From Scortum barcoo (Eukaryota; Chordata; Actinopteri; Centrarchiformes; Terapontidae): DNA of 64,000 nt. A program made the translations under genes and the position numbers. Within the stretch, counting starts at the first letter, position 1. Each line of letters starts with the position of its first letter. Under the pieces are notes generated by a model, which saw nothing but the letters and a program-made list of their open reading frames with translations, was not told the DNA's origin and did not search any database. The stretch covers positions 14,299,147 through 14,363,146 of the forward strand of contig CM041552.1 in assembly GCA_023238725.1 (NCBI GenBank), given 5' to 3'. This document shows positions 52,767-64,000 of the stretch, piece by piece.

Positions 52767-55700
52767 TGTTTCAATGAACTCACTGCTTATTTTTTATAAA
52801 ATACACTGCAGGTTATTTGAATAGTTATGGCTGGTTTGCATTTTCTGCAACTCTTATTCTGTTAAATGCATTCTCTTTATCTAGTTTTCCTTTTAATCTC
52901 CTATAATGTGAATCAAAATCTGGGGACATTGTCATCATTTCTATAATGTCTTTTCAACTATTTATGCCCATAAGCTGTTTTATACTGATGCCCTCACATT
53001 GCATTACATATTATGCACACTGTGTGGTTGCTTAAGGCTACTTGTTAACTATAAGGACTTCATCTAAATGCAGCTTTGTAAATGTTTCTTCGTGTTTGGA
53101 TGTTGCAGACATTTACAGTGATAATGTCCTCAGAAGAGGTGACAGAGGCAGACAGAGGAAAGAGCTGAGAGAGGCAGCTAAACAAAGTGCTTCTTTGCAG
53201 TTGCTGCTTTCAAGGCAGCAGCAGCAGGCCAACAGCTGAATCACTGTGACTGAAATATCCAAACCGCCACTTCTTAAATGCTTTATCTCCAGCAGGTATA
53301 CGCAAAAGTTACCTCTGCAACTTTTGTTAAAGTTGAAAGTCTTTTTATGGTCCATAAAGCTATCATTTGGTTTAATAAACTACTGCTACTACTGTGCCAA
53401 CATTAGGATGAAGATTAGTTAAGATGGGGGGGGGGCTGTTTTCTGAAAATGTTGCACGTCCCTGCTGGAGATAAAAGGGACTGGCCGCAAATTTGAGAGA
53501 GTAATGGTGTTCAGGCACATAGAGGCTAAGGGATCTCTGAGAGTTATTGTAAGATCATAAAGATAGCGGCTTGTAGAAAATTTGATGCTATAGTAAACTT
53601 ACCAGATAGCTGCTCCCTAATGGAAATTAATGAGGTTCGAAACACTTTGCTCTAATAGCGCTGCAGAGATGATTCATATCAAGCTGATTTATGACTCATT
53701 AAGAGCGGGCTGCTGCCATCTTCATGTTTTCCTCCACAGCCCTTGACACAGTCACTTCTCTTATTGTAGCTCTCTTCTCCCTTCCTTTAACCTGCTTGTC
53801 TTTGCCGTCCTCTGTGCCTACACCTAAATAACCTCCCTCATCACTCTCCTCTGGCATCACCGTGCAGGTCAGTTGGAGGGCACGGCACAGCACGCAGATT
53901 CATAGTAGATACTAGATGATGACCCCACACTCGTCCCTACACCATCACCACCATTTTCTTAAAATTCAGCCATCGCTCAGTGACGGCATCGTTAATAGCT
54001 TCAGCTGGCATCATTAAAATGGTCAGCGGTGTGCCCCCATTGCAGAAGCTGTGAGTGGAAAAATAGAAGCGCTGTTGTCTCCTTAGTTGTCGTAATAAGT
54101 GATTTATCCTATTCATTGTGTTTTTAAATGGCCCTGCTGCTTGTGCGTGAAGCTCGCCCCACACACACACGCATAAAAACACCTAGACACAAAGGAGGGG
54201 AGGCACAAGTTTTATTATGTTCTCTTGCAATTCACTCCATTGTCCACCGATTTTCCAAAATTCTGTGACAGTACATCTCTGAAAGTGGCAATAATGCATT
54301 GAATGCTGGGGTCACTTTTTGATCCTCTCATTAAACTACACTGTGCCATTTCACGAGGCCGTACTGTCCAGAACAATGACCTGATCAGCCATTTGTTCCA
54401 AGGGCTTAAAACAACTCAGAACATTCAGTGCCAAAGCAGGACGTAATGTGGCGTTCTCATAGCGCTGTGAAAAGTGAAGGTATGTGGGTCAGGGTGATGA
54501 GTGGGCGTACAACGACGATGATTTTGACAGACTGAAGTCTGCTCAAGACTGCAGTTTACTGTGGATCTAGTTAGCTCTGCACTGCAATAAATATGTATAA
54601 ATAGGATGAGGAAGAATGTGTCGTTAATGTAACCCTGTGTGGCTGCTTAAGTTACACAATCGGACAAGCAAGACAGAGGTGAGATTTACACTTAATTGTT
54701 TGTATTTTCAAACAGTATGTGTCAAGGGACTGATTTATTTATTCTAATCCCATTAGCCATGACTATAGTAGCAACTACTTTTCCTGACAACTAACCAATG
54801 TGTTTGGCAAAACAACACCACCTTAGGTAACTTTGGCTGGGATCGCTAGTGTCAACTTCCCCAAATCTAATTAAGAGCAGGAGACAACCACTAACACTCT
54901 GATACAGTAAGAGCCGGTGGGAAATACAACACAGTGGATGTGCTTTTGTCAACAGAGCATTTTTAAACTTAACCTGTAACCCAAGAAAATACAGCGATAT
55001 GAAACGCTTTATTATTCTTGGAAGTAACATTTGGTTACTACTGTAGGAAGTAAGCCAGCAAGACATGCTTAGGTTTCCAGCTCATGTTAGAGCAGACAAA
55101 TATGCTGTTTCATCCTTTGCGCTTTTGTTCCGGCATTTTCAGTTTTGGAAAGTTTAAGACAGCGCCTTACAAACTTGTGATTAACCATGTATCGCTCTGA
55201 AGTCACATTCACGCCATTTCTGCATTTGGAACAACCCAAAGCTTGACAGACCTGCTGTGCCTAGTTACGGTTGCTAAGCAATGATGGGATAATTACTGGT
55301 TGGGGTAGGGGTTTAGCAAACTGTAATTAGAGAGCTGAAGCTGGAACTTGGTTCTGTTCCACATTTGTAACAATGCTAATGGACTAAAGGTCCAACTTTG
55401 GAGCAGAGTCTTTCTCAACAGTATGTGGTGCGGTATGCTTCATATGTCCAGATAAGGATGGTAGTGCTGTGTTTATAATGATCTGATCTCAATATTTAGG
55501 TTTTTCAGCTAGTCCATGAGCAGGTATATGGGTCGTGGTTAGTTCAGATGTGTCTGTAAAAAAACAGCAGGACGAGGAGCCATGGAGACGTTTTTAGACT
55601 GTTGTAAAGTTGACTTTAGAGGAGAGTGTTGCTGAGTTTTATGGCTTTTTTCATGGGAGCTGAAGATTTTTTTTATAGTTTTAAAAATAATTGTCGTTAA

Positions 55701-57891
55701 ACTTTGTATGGAAAGTAAACCTTAGGAACTTGCTTCATTTTTTCAGAAAGACAGATGAAAGAAATGCTAGTAGAAGCTAGTGGAAGAGAGGCTAGCCCGG
55801 ACATGACGCCGTGTCTTTGGCTCTGTGGCTGCAGTCTGTAATTAGCTGCACAAAATATAACCTTTTGCAGATCAGAAAAAGTTTTTTTCTATTTTTAGAA
55901 AGCTTACGTAGAGGCCTTTTAAACCATAATTTGGAACATAATTTGATGTTGAGAATCTCACATCTCCTTTCTTTTGCCTTAAAGGCTGAGAGTCCTCTTT
56001 CTGAAACAGAGAGTCTTGAACCACAGATATATAGGAAGCATGAAAGATGATGAAGGTGATTGTGCAGTCACTAAGTGTGCATATGTACACACTCTTACTG
56101 GTAGCTGGTGTTCCAATCCAGATATTTCGATTATCTCAGGGAGAAAATAACATTTATGAAGACAATTTAAAAGTTGCACTTATCACTTGCTCCCTCACCT
56201 TTTGCCCTGAAAAAAGCTTTTACATTAGATGACCTGTGACCTGATACATTTATTTAAACTGACTGCAACAGTGTTTTTAATGAACTTGCTGTAAAAATGA
56301 AAAATCCTGTTGGGAAAAAGAATTCTGCACCATTTTATTTAAATATTTACATGATGTTCAGCAGAAAGCAGATATAAGTGAAACGAGCAACTAAGTGCAT
56401 GTGTTTATCTTGCTCTTAAAAAAGAACAAGCTACATTAAAGAAAAGCAGCGGTAATTTAATGTAATTGCCTGATGTTCTTTCTTCAATTTGGCGTCCTTA
56501 GGAGCAAGTGCAGAGGGTCCTCTGTAAGATGACGGTTGATGCTTTGACCTCAGTTTTATTAAGCTTCACAGAGTTTCCATATGAAGGCAGTTTCCCATTG
56601 CCATGGAGAATTAAAGTGGTTTTCAGGTAGCAACCAGTTATTCACAGTCTTAACAACTAGGTCTCATAGTTATTCATTCTTTTTTTATCTGTTTAACATT
56701 TAATTATATCTTGTTTGCTGGTACAGTAGGCTGTATTCATTAGCCTTAGACAGACAGGTGACAAAAGGAAAGGAAAGCCAGTATAAATAAGTGGAGAAAC
56801 CTAACAAATGCAGTTGTGGCCTGACACCTTACTAAAATACTAATGTTTTCCTTTAATTTGTTACGGTCTCTATAGCCATGTTGTGAGCATAAAGAGGCAG
56901 CACATAAAGCTCAGAGGTGTGCGTCTTTACTCTTCCCTCTGCTTTTTTTTTTATTTATTTGGCAGTGCCACACAGTTTGTGTCTTATGATCCTTTCATAT
57001 GAGCTACATACATCTAAATACATCTAAATTCTGCTGTCTATAGTTGAAACTAGTTTTTTGTGGAAGTTTGCCACAGCCTCATTAATTGAAATAGATAGAG
57101 TTGGAACCAACATGATAATTCGCATGCAGATCTTCTGTCTGTTGTCATTAAAAAACTGTTACCTGTGCCAATTTAAATATGCCTGTGTTGGCAGGAGATT
57201 TGACCTCCTGATGGAACCTAATTAAACTTGTACAGGTAATAAAAGCTACATTTTGAGGTTCAGATTAGAGTCACTGACAATCTGAAACTGTATGTCTTTG
57301 GTGGGAACATTTGTTTTTTGATCAAAAGAGCATCTAATTTATCTAAATTGCTGTCAAGAGTTTGCCTGTGGTTATAATTACATGATGAAATAAGTGAGAC
57401 TTATTGTGACCGGAGGGTTTCAGTTTTGGGTTCATTTAGGGAAAAGTATATACTGTGGTTCAGTTGGTATTAAAACTTCCTTATACTGACCTGACTCTGA
57501 ATTTATTTGAATTGCAGCCTATTTGAATTTCTGTTGTATAATGTCGGAATAATCAGACAGGTAGCACACGTGTACATTAAAAAGGATGTGTAGGCTAAAT
57601 GAATAAGCAAATTACTTTACTGCATTTTTTGCTTGAAATAGCAACTTGTCAACTTCAACAGCAAATCTTTGTCTTTAGTCTCTTTTTCATGCACAGCAAA
57701 TACCTTATAAGACTCAAAAATAATATTAATCACAAGGACAACAAACCTTCAGTTCCCTCTCTCCAAGCCACTACTTTGCCAGCCCCGGGAGGCTGGTCTT
57801 AGCCTGTCCAGACTCCTGGATCAGTAAACTGTTGCTGCTGTTATGCAGACAAGATCCACGAGCCTGCTGTGTAAACCGGAATACAAAGTTT

Positions 57892-57920
57892 ATCTACTTA
57901 GGTGTCCTGCCTAAGTAGAT
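57892..57920. other. perfect 11-bp inverted repeat with 7-nt loop (copy 1)
   Basis: ATCTACTTAGG (57892-57902), loop TGTCCTG, CCTAAGTAGAT (57910-57920). Repeated at 63323-63351 in copy 2; the C/T difference between the copies lies one base outside the stem. A second hairpin, CCAGCC-CCGGGA-GGCTGG, is at 57779-57796 (63210-63227 in copy 2). Function unknown; not followed by a T run. Confidence 0.8.
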
Positions 57921-58098
57921 CCTATGTAAAGGAAACACTGCTTCTATTTTATCATGTTATTCTGTTTCACACAGTTGTTTTCAACAGATGACTTGACCCA
58001 CCGACTTTCAGGGGGCAGCCCTAATTGGGATATACTCAGTGTTACAGTAATTATACAAATAAAGCACACTTCAGGAAGTGTTTATATTGTCTATATAT

Positions 58099-58100
<2 letters not shown>

Positions 58101-58187
<87 letters not shown>
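58101..58187. repeat. (GT)19 plus (AT)24 compound microsatellite, duplication copy 1
   Basis: GT run 58101-58139, then AT run 58140-58187. It marks the left edge of the recognisable Tc1-like sequence. It is longer than its counterpart in copy 2. Confidence 0.95.
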
Positions 58188-58188
<1 letters not shown>

Positions 58189-58190
<2 letters not shown>

Positions 58191-58590
58191 AAAAATAAAA
58201 ATCATTAGATCACCTTTGTTTTCTTCAATTTATTGTTCATTTTAATGCCTGGTACCACTAAAGGTATATTACCTGAAGAATACAATGAACACGACAAAAA
58301 AGGCAGCTGATTACATAATACTTTATGTCCTGTTTGACATGCTTAAGCTTAATTGTATTCCCAGGGTATATAAGAGGCCATTTCATGTCATAAGCAGCAC
58401 TGCACATGCAAAGGCTAGAGTGGTTTCCTGCTTACATTCAAGCCGTAGCACAACTTAGAAGTTGTCAGCTCTCACATAATGCCTTAAAACAAAAGAATTA
58501 TGTGAAGCCACAAAGGCAGCCATCTTCGCACTGCTGGAATTTGGCATGAGTCACAGACAGGTAGCGATAAAACTGAAGATATATATACAC
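58189..58590 (+). mobile_element. Tc1/mariner-like element remnant, copy 1 (5' part with transposase N-terminus)
   Basis: After an AT microsatellite comes sequence of a type common in fish Tc1-like elements (cttcaatttattgttcattt ... aatgcctggtacca), then a TATATAAG box at 58367-58374, and an ATG at 58479. The bases 58486-58578 read KTKELCEATKAAIFALLEFG followed by MSHRQVAIKLK, matching the first helix-turn-helix (paired-like DNA-binding domain) of Tc1 transposases (MPKTKEL... type start). An extra T after ATGCC puts the start codon out of frame (ATG CCT TAA). The frame is cut after 31 codons by a CA/TA microsatellite, and no catalytic DDE region follows. It is a dead fragment. Confidence 0.75.
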
Positions 58591-58607
58591 ACACAGACAC
58601 ACATATG

Positions 58608-58662
<55 letters not shown>
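58577..58662. repeat. CA/TA compound microsatellite truncating the Tc1-like element
   Basis: ATATATACACACACAGACAC then GTATG and an AT run of about 25 units. The transposase frame ends exactly where it begins. Confidence 0.9.
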
Positions 58663-58666
<4 letters not shown>

Positions 58667-60158
58667 CATACTAATAATACAGTAGAATTACAGTGTGCCT
58701 TTTTAAATAATGTCTGACATATTTCTGCTCTATCTAGTAATTATTAGTTATTATTATATTAGTGATGATAAATGTGCTTTTTTAAGAGGAGCTGTAAGAT
58801 GAATTAAGCATGTATTAGCTCAAGATAACATTCTTGTGATTCGCTTGTGAATTAGAAAAAAATCTATGTGTTGCACAACCCCATTGCGACTGGTAATCTG
58901 GATTTATTGTTATGAAATTCTGCAATTACCTTCCCATTTTCCAAAGGCTTATAAACGTCAATTTTTCTTTTCTGCATCTGCTCACAAACCATTCATTGTC
59001 TCTACTTTCTTCTCTCCCTTGTCTCCCCCTATTTCTCTCCATCCACTCCTTCCTTCTGTCTCCCTCCTCTGCTGACACTTCATTTATCTCTGGTCCTGAC
59101 ATCCCTGACTAACGATCTGCCAGACTGCTCCCCTGCCTAATCTGTTTCCCCTGAATCATCTCAAGGCGCTCATCAACGTCCTCACGCAGCTACTCGTCTC
59201 AAGTCAGGGTTTTTGTCATGCCCACTTACAGATTTGACTGCTTTCAGTCTTCATTTTGGTTCTGTTTGTTTATTCTGTTTGTGTGTTGATGTTATTAATC
59301 TGGGTGAAATTCAGGATATTCAGGATAGAAGAGGTAGAGATGATCCTTGTCTCCCATCTTAACCAAGCAGATTTCCAGCATATCACAGCTATGTGTGTTG
59401 TTTGCATCCTCTCTCATGCTCGCCTTTATTTATACATGTTGTGTGTATATATTACACATGGTAACAGCCCATTTATTTCCGAGGTCTCTGTGGAGAAGAT
59501 GCATGTGAAAGAACAACCATTCATTGAGCATCATTAGAGCTAATGATCTTCAGTGAACACTGCACACTGGGGTTAAAAGAGATTTTTTTTTTGTTTGTTT
59601 GCCTGTCCCTTCGTTAGAAGCCATGCACCTAGCAACAGCCCTCTAAAACATGCTATCTGTTCCACGCTACATTAATTCTGCTGTGTGATTTCTGAGGGTA
59701 ATGTGACGCTTAATCTAGAAACAAGTATTCCCTTTAGTTGATGGTGCTGATCAGAATTAGACACGCAGGTGATGGGGAGGAAAAGGAGCGCGTAGACATC
59801 GCTCAGATTCTATCAAACATTGTTTCTTTCATTCCCTGCGATAAAGCTCTCAGTATGGGTTTATTTTCCTCTCTCCCCATTAAGTCCGCTTAATACCAGC
59901 CATTCATATCCTGGGCTTTAATTGTAAGACCTAATAGAAATCTTGGCCCTTGGGTCGCAGCAAACAGAGAGATTAAAATAAAAACACGGAAGAGCTGGGG
60001 GAAAGTGAACATCTCCACAGGGCTTTCACAGCCTCTCTCTCTGTAAACTTAGTTTGTGGGAATGTGAGTAACCGACATCATGCGACTTTCTCGGCTTTAA
60101 CTTGATGTAACACTCGCACGAGCGCCATGAGCACACATATGCTCATCTGATGGATGCA

Positions 60159-60216
60159 TACACACAAACACTACACACACAAAAAAAAAAAAGGGGGGGC
60201 AGGGCACACACACACT
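60159..60216. repeat. CA-rich / A12 / G7 / CA low-complexity stretch
   Basis: A CA-rich stretch, twelve A (60181-60192), seven G (60193-60199), then another CA run. It lies about 115 bp before the duplication junction. Confidence 0.9.
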
Positions 60217-63200
60217 CGCAAGTCTCCATGGCTTCCATCTAAGTGATTTGTATCCCAGCTACTCGGCTGGATTGAATAAATCACATCAGGTTGGCAGTGA
60301 CTTATCATATGTTGACGCGACGCCTAATGTCTGATACAGTAAGAGCCGGTGGGAAATACAACACAGTGGATGTGCTTTTGTCAACAGAGCATTTTTAAAC
60401 TTAACCTGTAACCCAAGAAAATACAGCGATATGAAACGCTTTATTATTCTTGGAAGTAACATTTGGTTACTACTGTAGGAAGTAAGCCAGCAAGACATGC
60501 TTAGGTTTCCAGCTCATGTTAGAGCAGACAAATATGCTGTTTCATCCTTTGCGCTTTTGTTCCGGCATTTTCAGTTTTGGAAAGTTTAAGACAGCGCCTT
60601 ACAAACTTGTGATTAACCATGTATCGCTCTGAAGTCACATTCACGCCATTTCTGCATTTGGAACAACCCAAAGCTTGACAGACCTGCTGTGCCTAGTTAC
60701 GGTTGCTAAGCAATGATGGGATAATTACTGGTTGGGGTAGGGGTTTAGCAAACTGTAATTAGAGAGCTGAAGCTGGAACTTGGTTCTGTTCCACATTTGT
60801 AACAATGCTAATGGACTAAAGGTCCAACTTTGGAGCAGAGTCTTTCTCAACAGTATGTGGTGCGGTATGCTTCATATGTCCAGATAAGGATGGTAGTGCT
60901 GTGTTTATAATGATCTGATCTCAATATTTAGGTTTTTCAGCTAGTCCATGAGCAGGTATATGGGTCGTGGTTAGTTCAGATGTGTCTGTAAAAAAACAGC
61001 AGGACGAGGAGCCATGGAGACGTTTTTAGACTGTTGTAAAGTTGACTTTAGAGGAGAGTGTTGCTGAGTTTTATGGCTTTTTTCATGGGAGCTGAAGATT
61101 TTTTTTATAGTTTTAAAAATAATTGTCGTTAAACTTTGTATGGAAAGTAAACCTTAGGAACTTGCTTCATTTTTTCAGAAAGACAGATGAAAGAAATGCT
61201 AGTAGAAGCTAGTGGAAGAGAGGCTAGCCCGGACATGACGCCGTGTCTTTGGCTCTGTGGCTGCAGTCTGTAATTAGCTGCACAAAATATAACCTTTTGC
61301 AGATCAGAAAAAGTTTTTTTCTATTTTTAGAAAGCTTACGTAGAGGCCTTTTAAACCATAATTTGGAACATAATTTGATGTTGAGAATCTCACATCTCCT
61401 TTCTTTTGCCTTAAAGGCTGAGAGTCCTCTTTCTGAAACAGAGAGTCTTGAACCACAGATATATAGGAAGCATGAAAGATGATGAAGGTGATTGTGCAGT
61501 CACTAAGTGTGCATATGTACACACTCTTACTGGTAGCTGGTGTTCCAATCCAGATATTTCGATTATCTCAGGGAGAAAATAACATTTATGAAGACAATTT
61601 AAAAGTTGCACTTATCACTTGCTCCCTCACCTTTTGCCCTGAAAAAAGCTTTTACATTAGATGACCTGTGACCTGATACATTTATTTAAACTGACTGCAA
61701 CAGTGTTTTTAATGAACTTGCTGTAAAAATGAAAAATCCTGTTGGGAAAAAGAATTCTGCACCATTTTATTTAAATATTTACATGATGTTCAGCAGAAAG
61801 CAGATATAAGTGAAACGAGCAACTAAGTGCATGTGTTTATCTTGCTCTTAAAAAAGAACAAGCTACATTAAAGAAAAGCAGCGGTAATTTAATGTAATTG
61901 CCTGATGTTCTTTCTTCAATTTGGCGTCCTTAGGAGCAAGTGCAGAGGGTCCTCTGTAAGATGACGGTTGATGCTTTGACCTCAGTTTTATTAAGCTTCA
62001 CAGAGTTTCCATATGAAGGCAGTTTCCCATTGCCATGGAGAATTAAAGTGGTTTTCAGGTAGCAACCAGTTATTCACAGTCTTAACAACTAGGTCTCATA
62101 GTTATTCATTCTTTTTTTATCTGTTTAACATTTAATTATATCTTGTTTGCTGGTACAGTAGGCTGTATTCATTAGCCTTAGACAGACAGGTGACAAAAGG
62201 AAAGGAAAGCCAGTATAAATAAGTGGAGAAACCTAACAAATGCAGTTGTGGCCTGACACCTTACTAAAATACTAATGTTTTCCTTTAATTTGTTACGGTC
62301 TCTATAGCCATGTTGTGAGCATAAAGAGGCAGCACATAAAGCTCAGAGGTGTGCGTCTTTACTCTTCCCTCTGCTTTTTTTTTTATTTATTTGGCAGTGC
62401 CACACAGTTTGTGTCTTATGATCCTTTCATATGAGCTACATACATCTAAATACATCTAAATTCTGCTGTCTATAGTTGAAACTAGTTTTTTGTGGAAGTT
62501 TGCCACAGCCTCATTAATTGAAATAGATAGAGTTGGAACCAACATGATAATTCGCATGCAGATCTTCTGTCTGTTGTCATTAAAAAACTGTTACCTGTGC
62601 CAATTTAAATATGCCTGTGTTGGCAGGAGATTTGACCTCCTGATGGAACCTAATTAAACTTGTACAGGTAATAAAAGCTACATTTTGAGGTTCAGATTAG
62701 AGTCACTGACAATCTGAAACTGTATGTCTTTGGTGGGAACATTTGTTTTTTGATCAAAAGAGCATCTAATTTATCTAAATTGCTGTCAAGAGTTTGCCTG
62801 TGGTTATAATTACATGATGAAATAAGTGAGACTTATTGTGACCGGAGGGTTTCAGTTTTGGGTTCATTTAGGGAAAAGTATATACTGTGGTTCAGTTGGT
62901 ATTAAAACTTCCTTATACTGACCTGACTCTGAATTTATTTGAATTGCAGCCTATTTGAATTTCTGTTGTATAATGTCGGAATAATCAGACAGGTAGCACA
63001 CGTGTACATTAAAAAGGATGTGTAGGCTAAATGAATAAGCAAATTACTTTCTGCATTTTTTGCTTGAAATAGCAACTTGTCAACTTCAACAGCAAATCTT
63101 TGTCTTTAGTCTCTTTTTCATGCACAGCAAATACCTTATAAGACTCAAAAATAATATTAATCACAAGGACAACAAACCTTCAGTTCCCTCTCTCCAAGCC

Positions 63201-63322
63201 ACTACTTTGCCAGCCCCGGGAGGCTGGTCTTAGCCTGTCCAGACTCCTGGATCAGTAAACTGTTGCTGCTGTTATGCAGACAAGATCCACGAGCCTGCTG
63301 TGTAAACCGGAATACAAAGTTT

Positions 63323-63351
63323 ATCTACTTAGGTGTCCTGCCTAAGTAGAT
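63323..63351. other. perfect 11-bp inverted repeat with 7-nt loop (copy 2)
   Basis: Same stem and loop as at 57892-57920, unchanged between the copies. Confidence 0.8.
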
Positions 63352-63527
63352 TCTATGTAAAGGAAACACTGCTTCTATTTTATCATGTTATTCTGTTTCA
63401 CACAGTTGTTTTCAACAGATGACTTGACCCACCGACTTTCAGGGGGCAGCCCTAATTGGGATATACTCAGTGTTACAGTAATTATACAAATAAAGCACAC
63501 TTCAGGAAGTGTTTATATTGTCTATAT

Positions 63528-63529
<2 letters not shown>

Positions 63530-63606
<77 letters not shown>
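63530..63606. repeat. (GT)n-CG-(TA)20 compound microsatellite, duplication copy 2
   Basis: GT run 63530-63564, a CG interruption absent from copy 1, then TA 63567-63606. Counterpart of 58101-58187. Confidence 0.95.
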
Positions 63607-63609
<3 letters not shown>

Positions 63610-63610
<1 letters not shown>

Positions 63611-64000
63611 AAAAATCATTAGATCACCCTTGTTTTCTTCAATTTATTGTTCATTTTAATGCCTGGTACCACTAAAGGTATATTACCTGAAGAATACAAT
63701 GAACACGACAAAAAAGGCAGCTGATTACATAATACTTTATGTCCTGTTTGACATGCTTAAGCTTAATTGTATTCCCAGGGTATATAAGAGGCCATTTCAT
63801 GTCATAAGCAGCACTGCACATGCCTAGAGTGGTTTCCTGCTTACATTCAAGCCAGTAGCACAACTTAGAAGTTGTCAGCTCTCACATAATGCCTTAAAAC
63901 AAAAGAATTATGTGAAGCCACAAAGGCAGCCATCTTCGCACTGCTGGAATTTGGCATGAGTCACAGACAGGTAGCGATAAAACTGAAGATATATATACAC
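63610..64000 (+). mobile_element. Tc1/mariner-like element remnant, copy 2
   Basis: This is the same remnant inside duplication copy 2. The helix-turn-helix coding stretch is at 63896-63988, with the identical extra T near its start codon and the identical break into ATATATACAC. Relative to copy 1 it lacks TAAAAA near the left end and AAAGG in the leader, and has one extra A. The shared frameshift and break show the element was already defective before the block was duplicated. Confidence 0.75.

Larger units (their letters stand above)
54898..58590 (+). repeat. large direct duplication, copy 1 (unit probably 54898-60329)
   Basis: From the shared TCTGATACAGTAAGAG left edge this sequence is repeated from 60330 at a constant offset of 5,432 bp. 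Corresponding points were checked along the block (e.g. 55811/61243 and 56047/61479). I saw no difference up to about 57,610; after that there is a 1-bp indel, a C/T at 57921, microsatellite length changes, a 6-bp indel, a T/C, a 5-bp indel and a 1-bp indel. Left of 54898 the flanks diverge. The comparison can be followed to 58590, where copy 2 meets the window end. No protein gene was recognised in it apart from the Tc1 remnant. Confidence 0.93.
52164..64000 (+). other. grik4 intron downstream of exon e, incomplete
   Basis: More than 11.8 kb without a recognisable next exon. It holds a TTTC/TTAT microsatellite (52.7 kb), a G11 run (53425-53435), two copies of a block of at least 3.7 kb in direct orientation, two Tc1-like remnants, and long GT/AT microsatellites. 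Confidence 0.8.
60330..64000 (+). repeat. large direct duplication, copy 2 (cut by the window end)
   Basis: This is the second copy of the block beginning at 54898. It starts abruptly after GACGCCTAATG and is continuous to the last base. Compared with copy 1 it lacks one A near 63051, has T at 63352 where copy 1 has C, a shorter GT/TA microsatellite, and small indels inside the Tc1-like part; the offset falls from 5,432 to 5,410 bp by the end. Open frames repeated in both copies (e.g. 61243-61482) show no domain and are not genes. Confidence 0.93.

Noticed and set aside
55811..56050. Identical open frames in both duplicated copies (also 61243-61482)
   Set aside because: Repeated only because the DNA is duplicated; no domain, no start context, and overlapping reverse frames are equally long.
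1..64000. CRISPR arrays, operons, rRNA or tRNA genes, bacterial mobile elements
   Set aside because: Nothing of the kind is visible; regular repeats are eukaryotic microsatellites and the gene is intron-containing vertebrate DNA.

Overview
This is vertebrate, almost certainly teleost fish, genomic DNA. Coding sequence is very sparse. There are five short exons with canonical AG/GT borders and compatible phases, separated by kilobases of non-coding DNA. The non-coding DNA is rich in (GT/CA)n microsatellites and carries fish-type transposon debris (a Tc1/mariner transposase N-terminus and an L2-like LINE tail).

The only gene I can support is on the + strand: part of grik4, the high-affinity kainate receptor subunit GluK4/KA1. 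Five consecutive exons (20460-20624, 23727-23824, 42199-42364, 48625-48803, 52110-52163; 662 nt, about 220 codons) encode roughly the first half of the extracellular amino-terminal (LIVBP-like) domain. All four exon junctions keep the frame. I did not find the signal-peptide exon; it should lie upstream of 20460, probably outside the window. I also did not find the exon after 52163, so the last intron extends beyond position 64000 (more than 11.8 kb). No membrane segments or ligand-binding lobes are present here.

Layout: 1-20459 is intron or 5' flank, with an L2-like LINE tail near 15.2 kb and a degraded interspersed repeat near 17.8 kb. Introns of 3.1, 18.4, 6.3 and 3.3 kb separate the five exons. 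The 18.4 kb intron has a second, related degraded repeat at about 39.1-39.4 kb. The 6.3 kb intron ends in a (TG)10 tract 16 nt from the acceptor of the fourth exon, an arrangement resembling the CFTR exon 9 acceptor. The final intron holds the most striking structure: a block of at least 3.7 kb present twice in direct orientation at a spacing of 5,432 bp (54898-58590 and 60330-64000, the second cut by the window end). The copies appear identical over the first ~2.7 kb and differ by a few indels/substitutions and microsatellite lengths in the last kilobase. Each copy ends in a truncated Tc1-like element. This is either a very recent tandem duplication or a false duplication in the assembly.

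I found no CRISPR array, rRNA, tRNA, operon or new multi-gene system. The long open frames outside the exons are low-complexity or chance ORFs.
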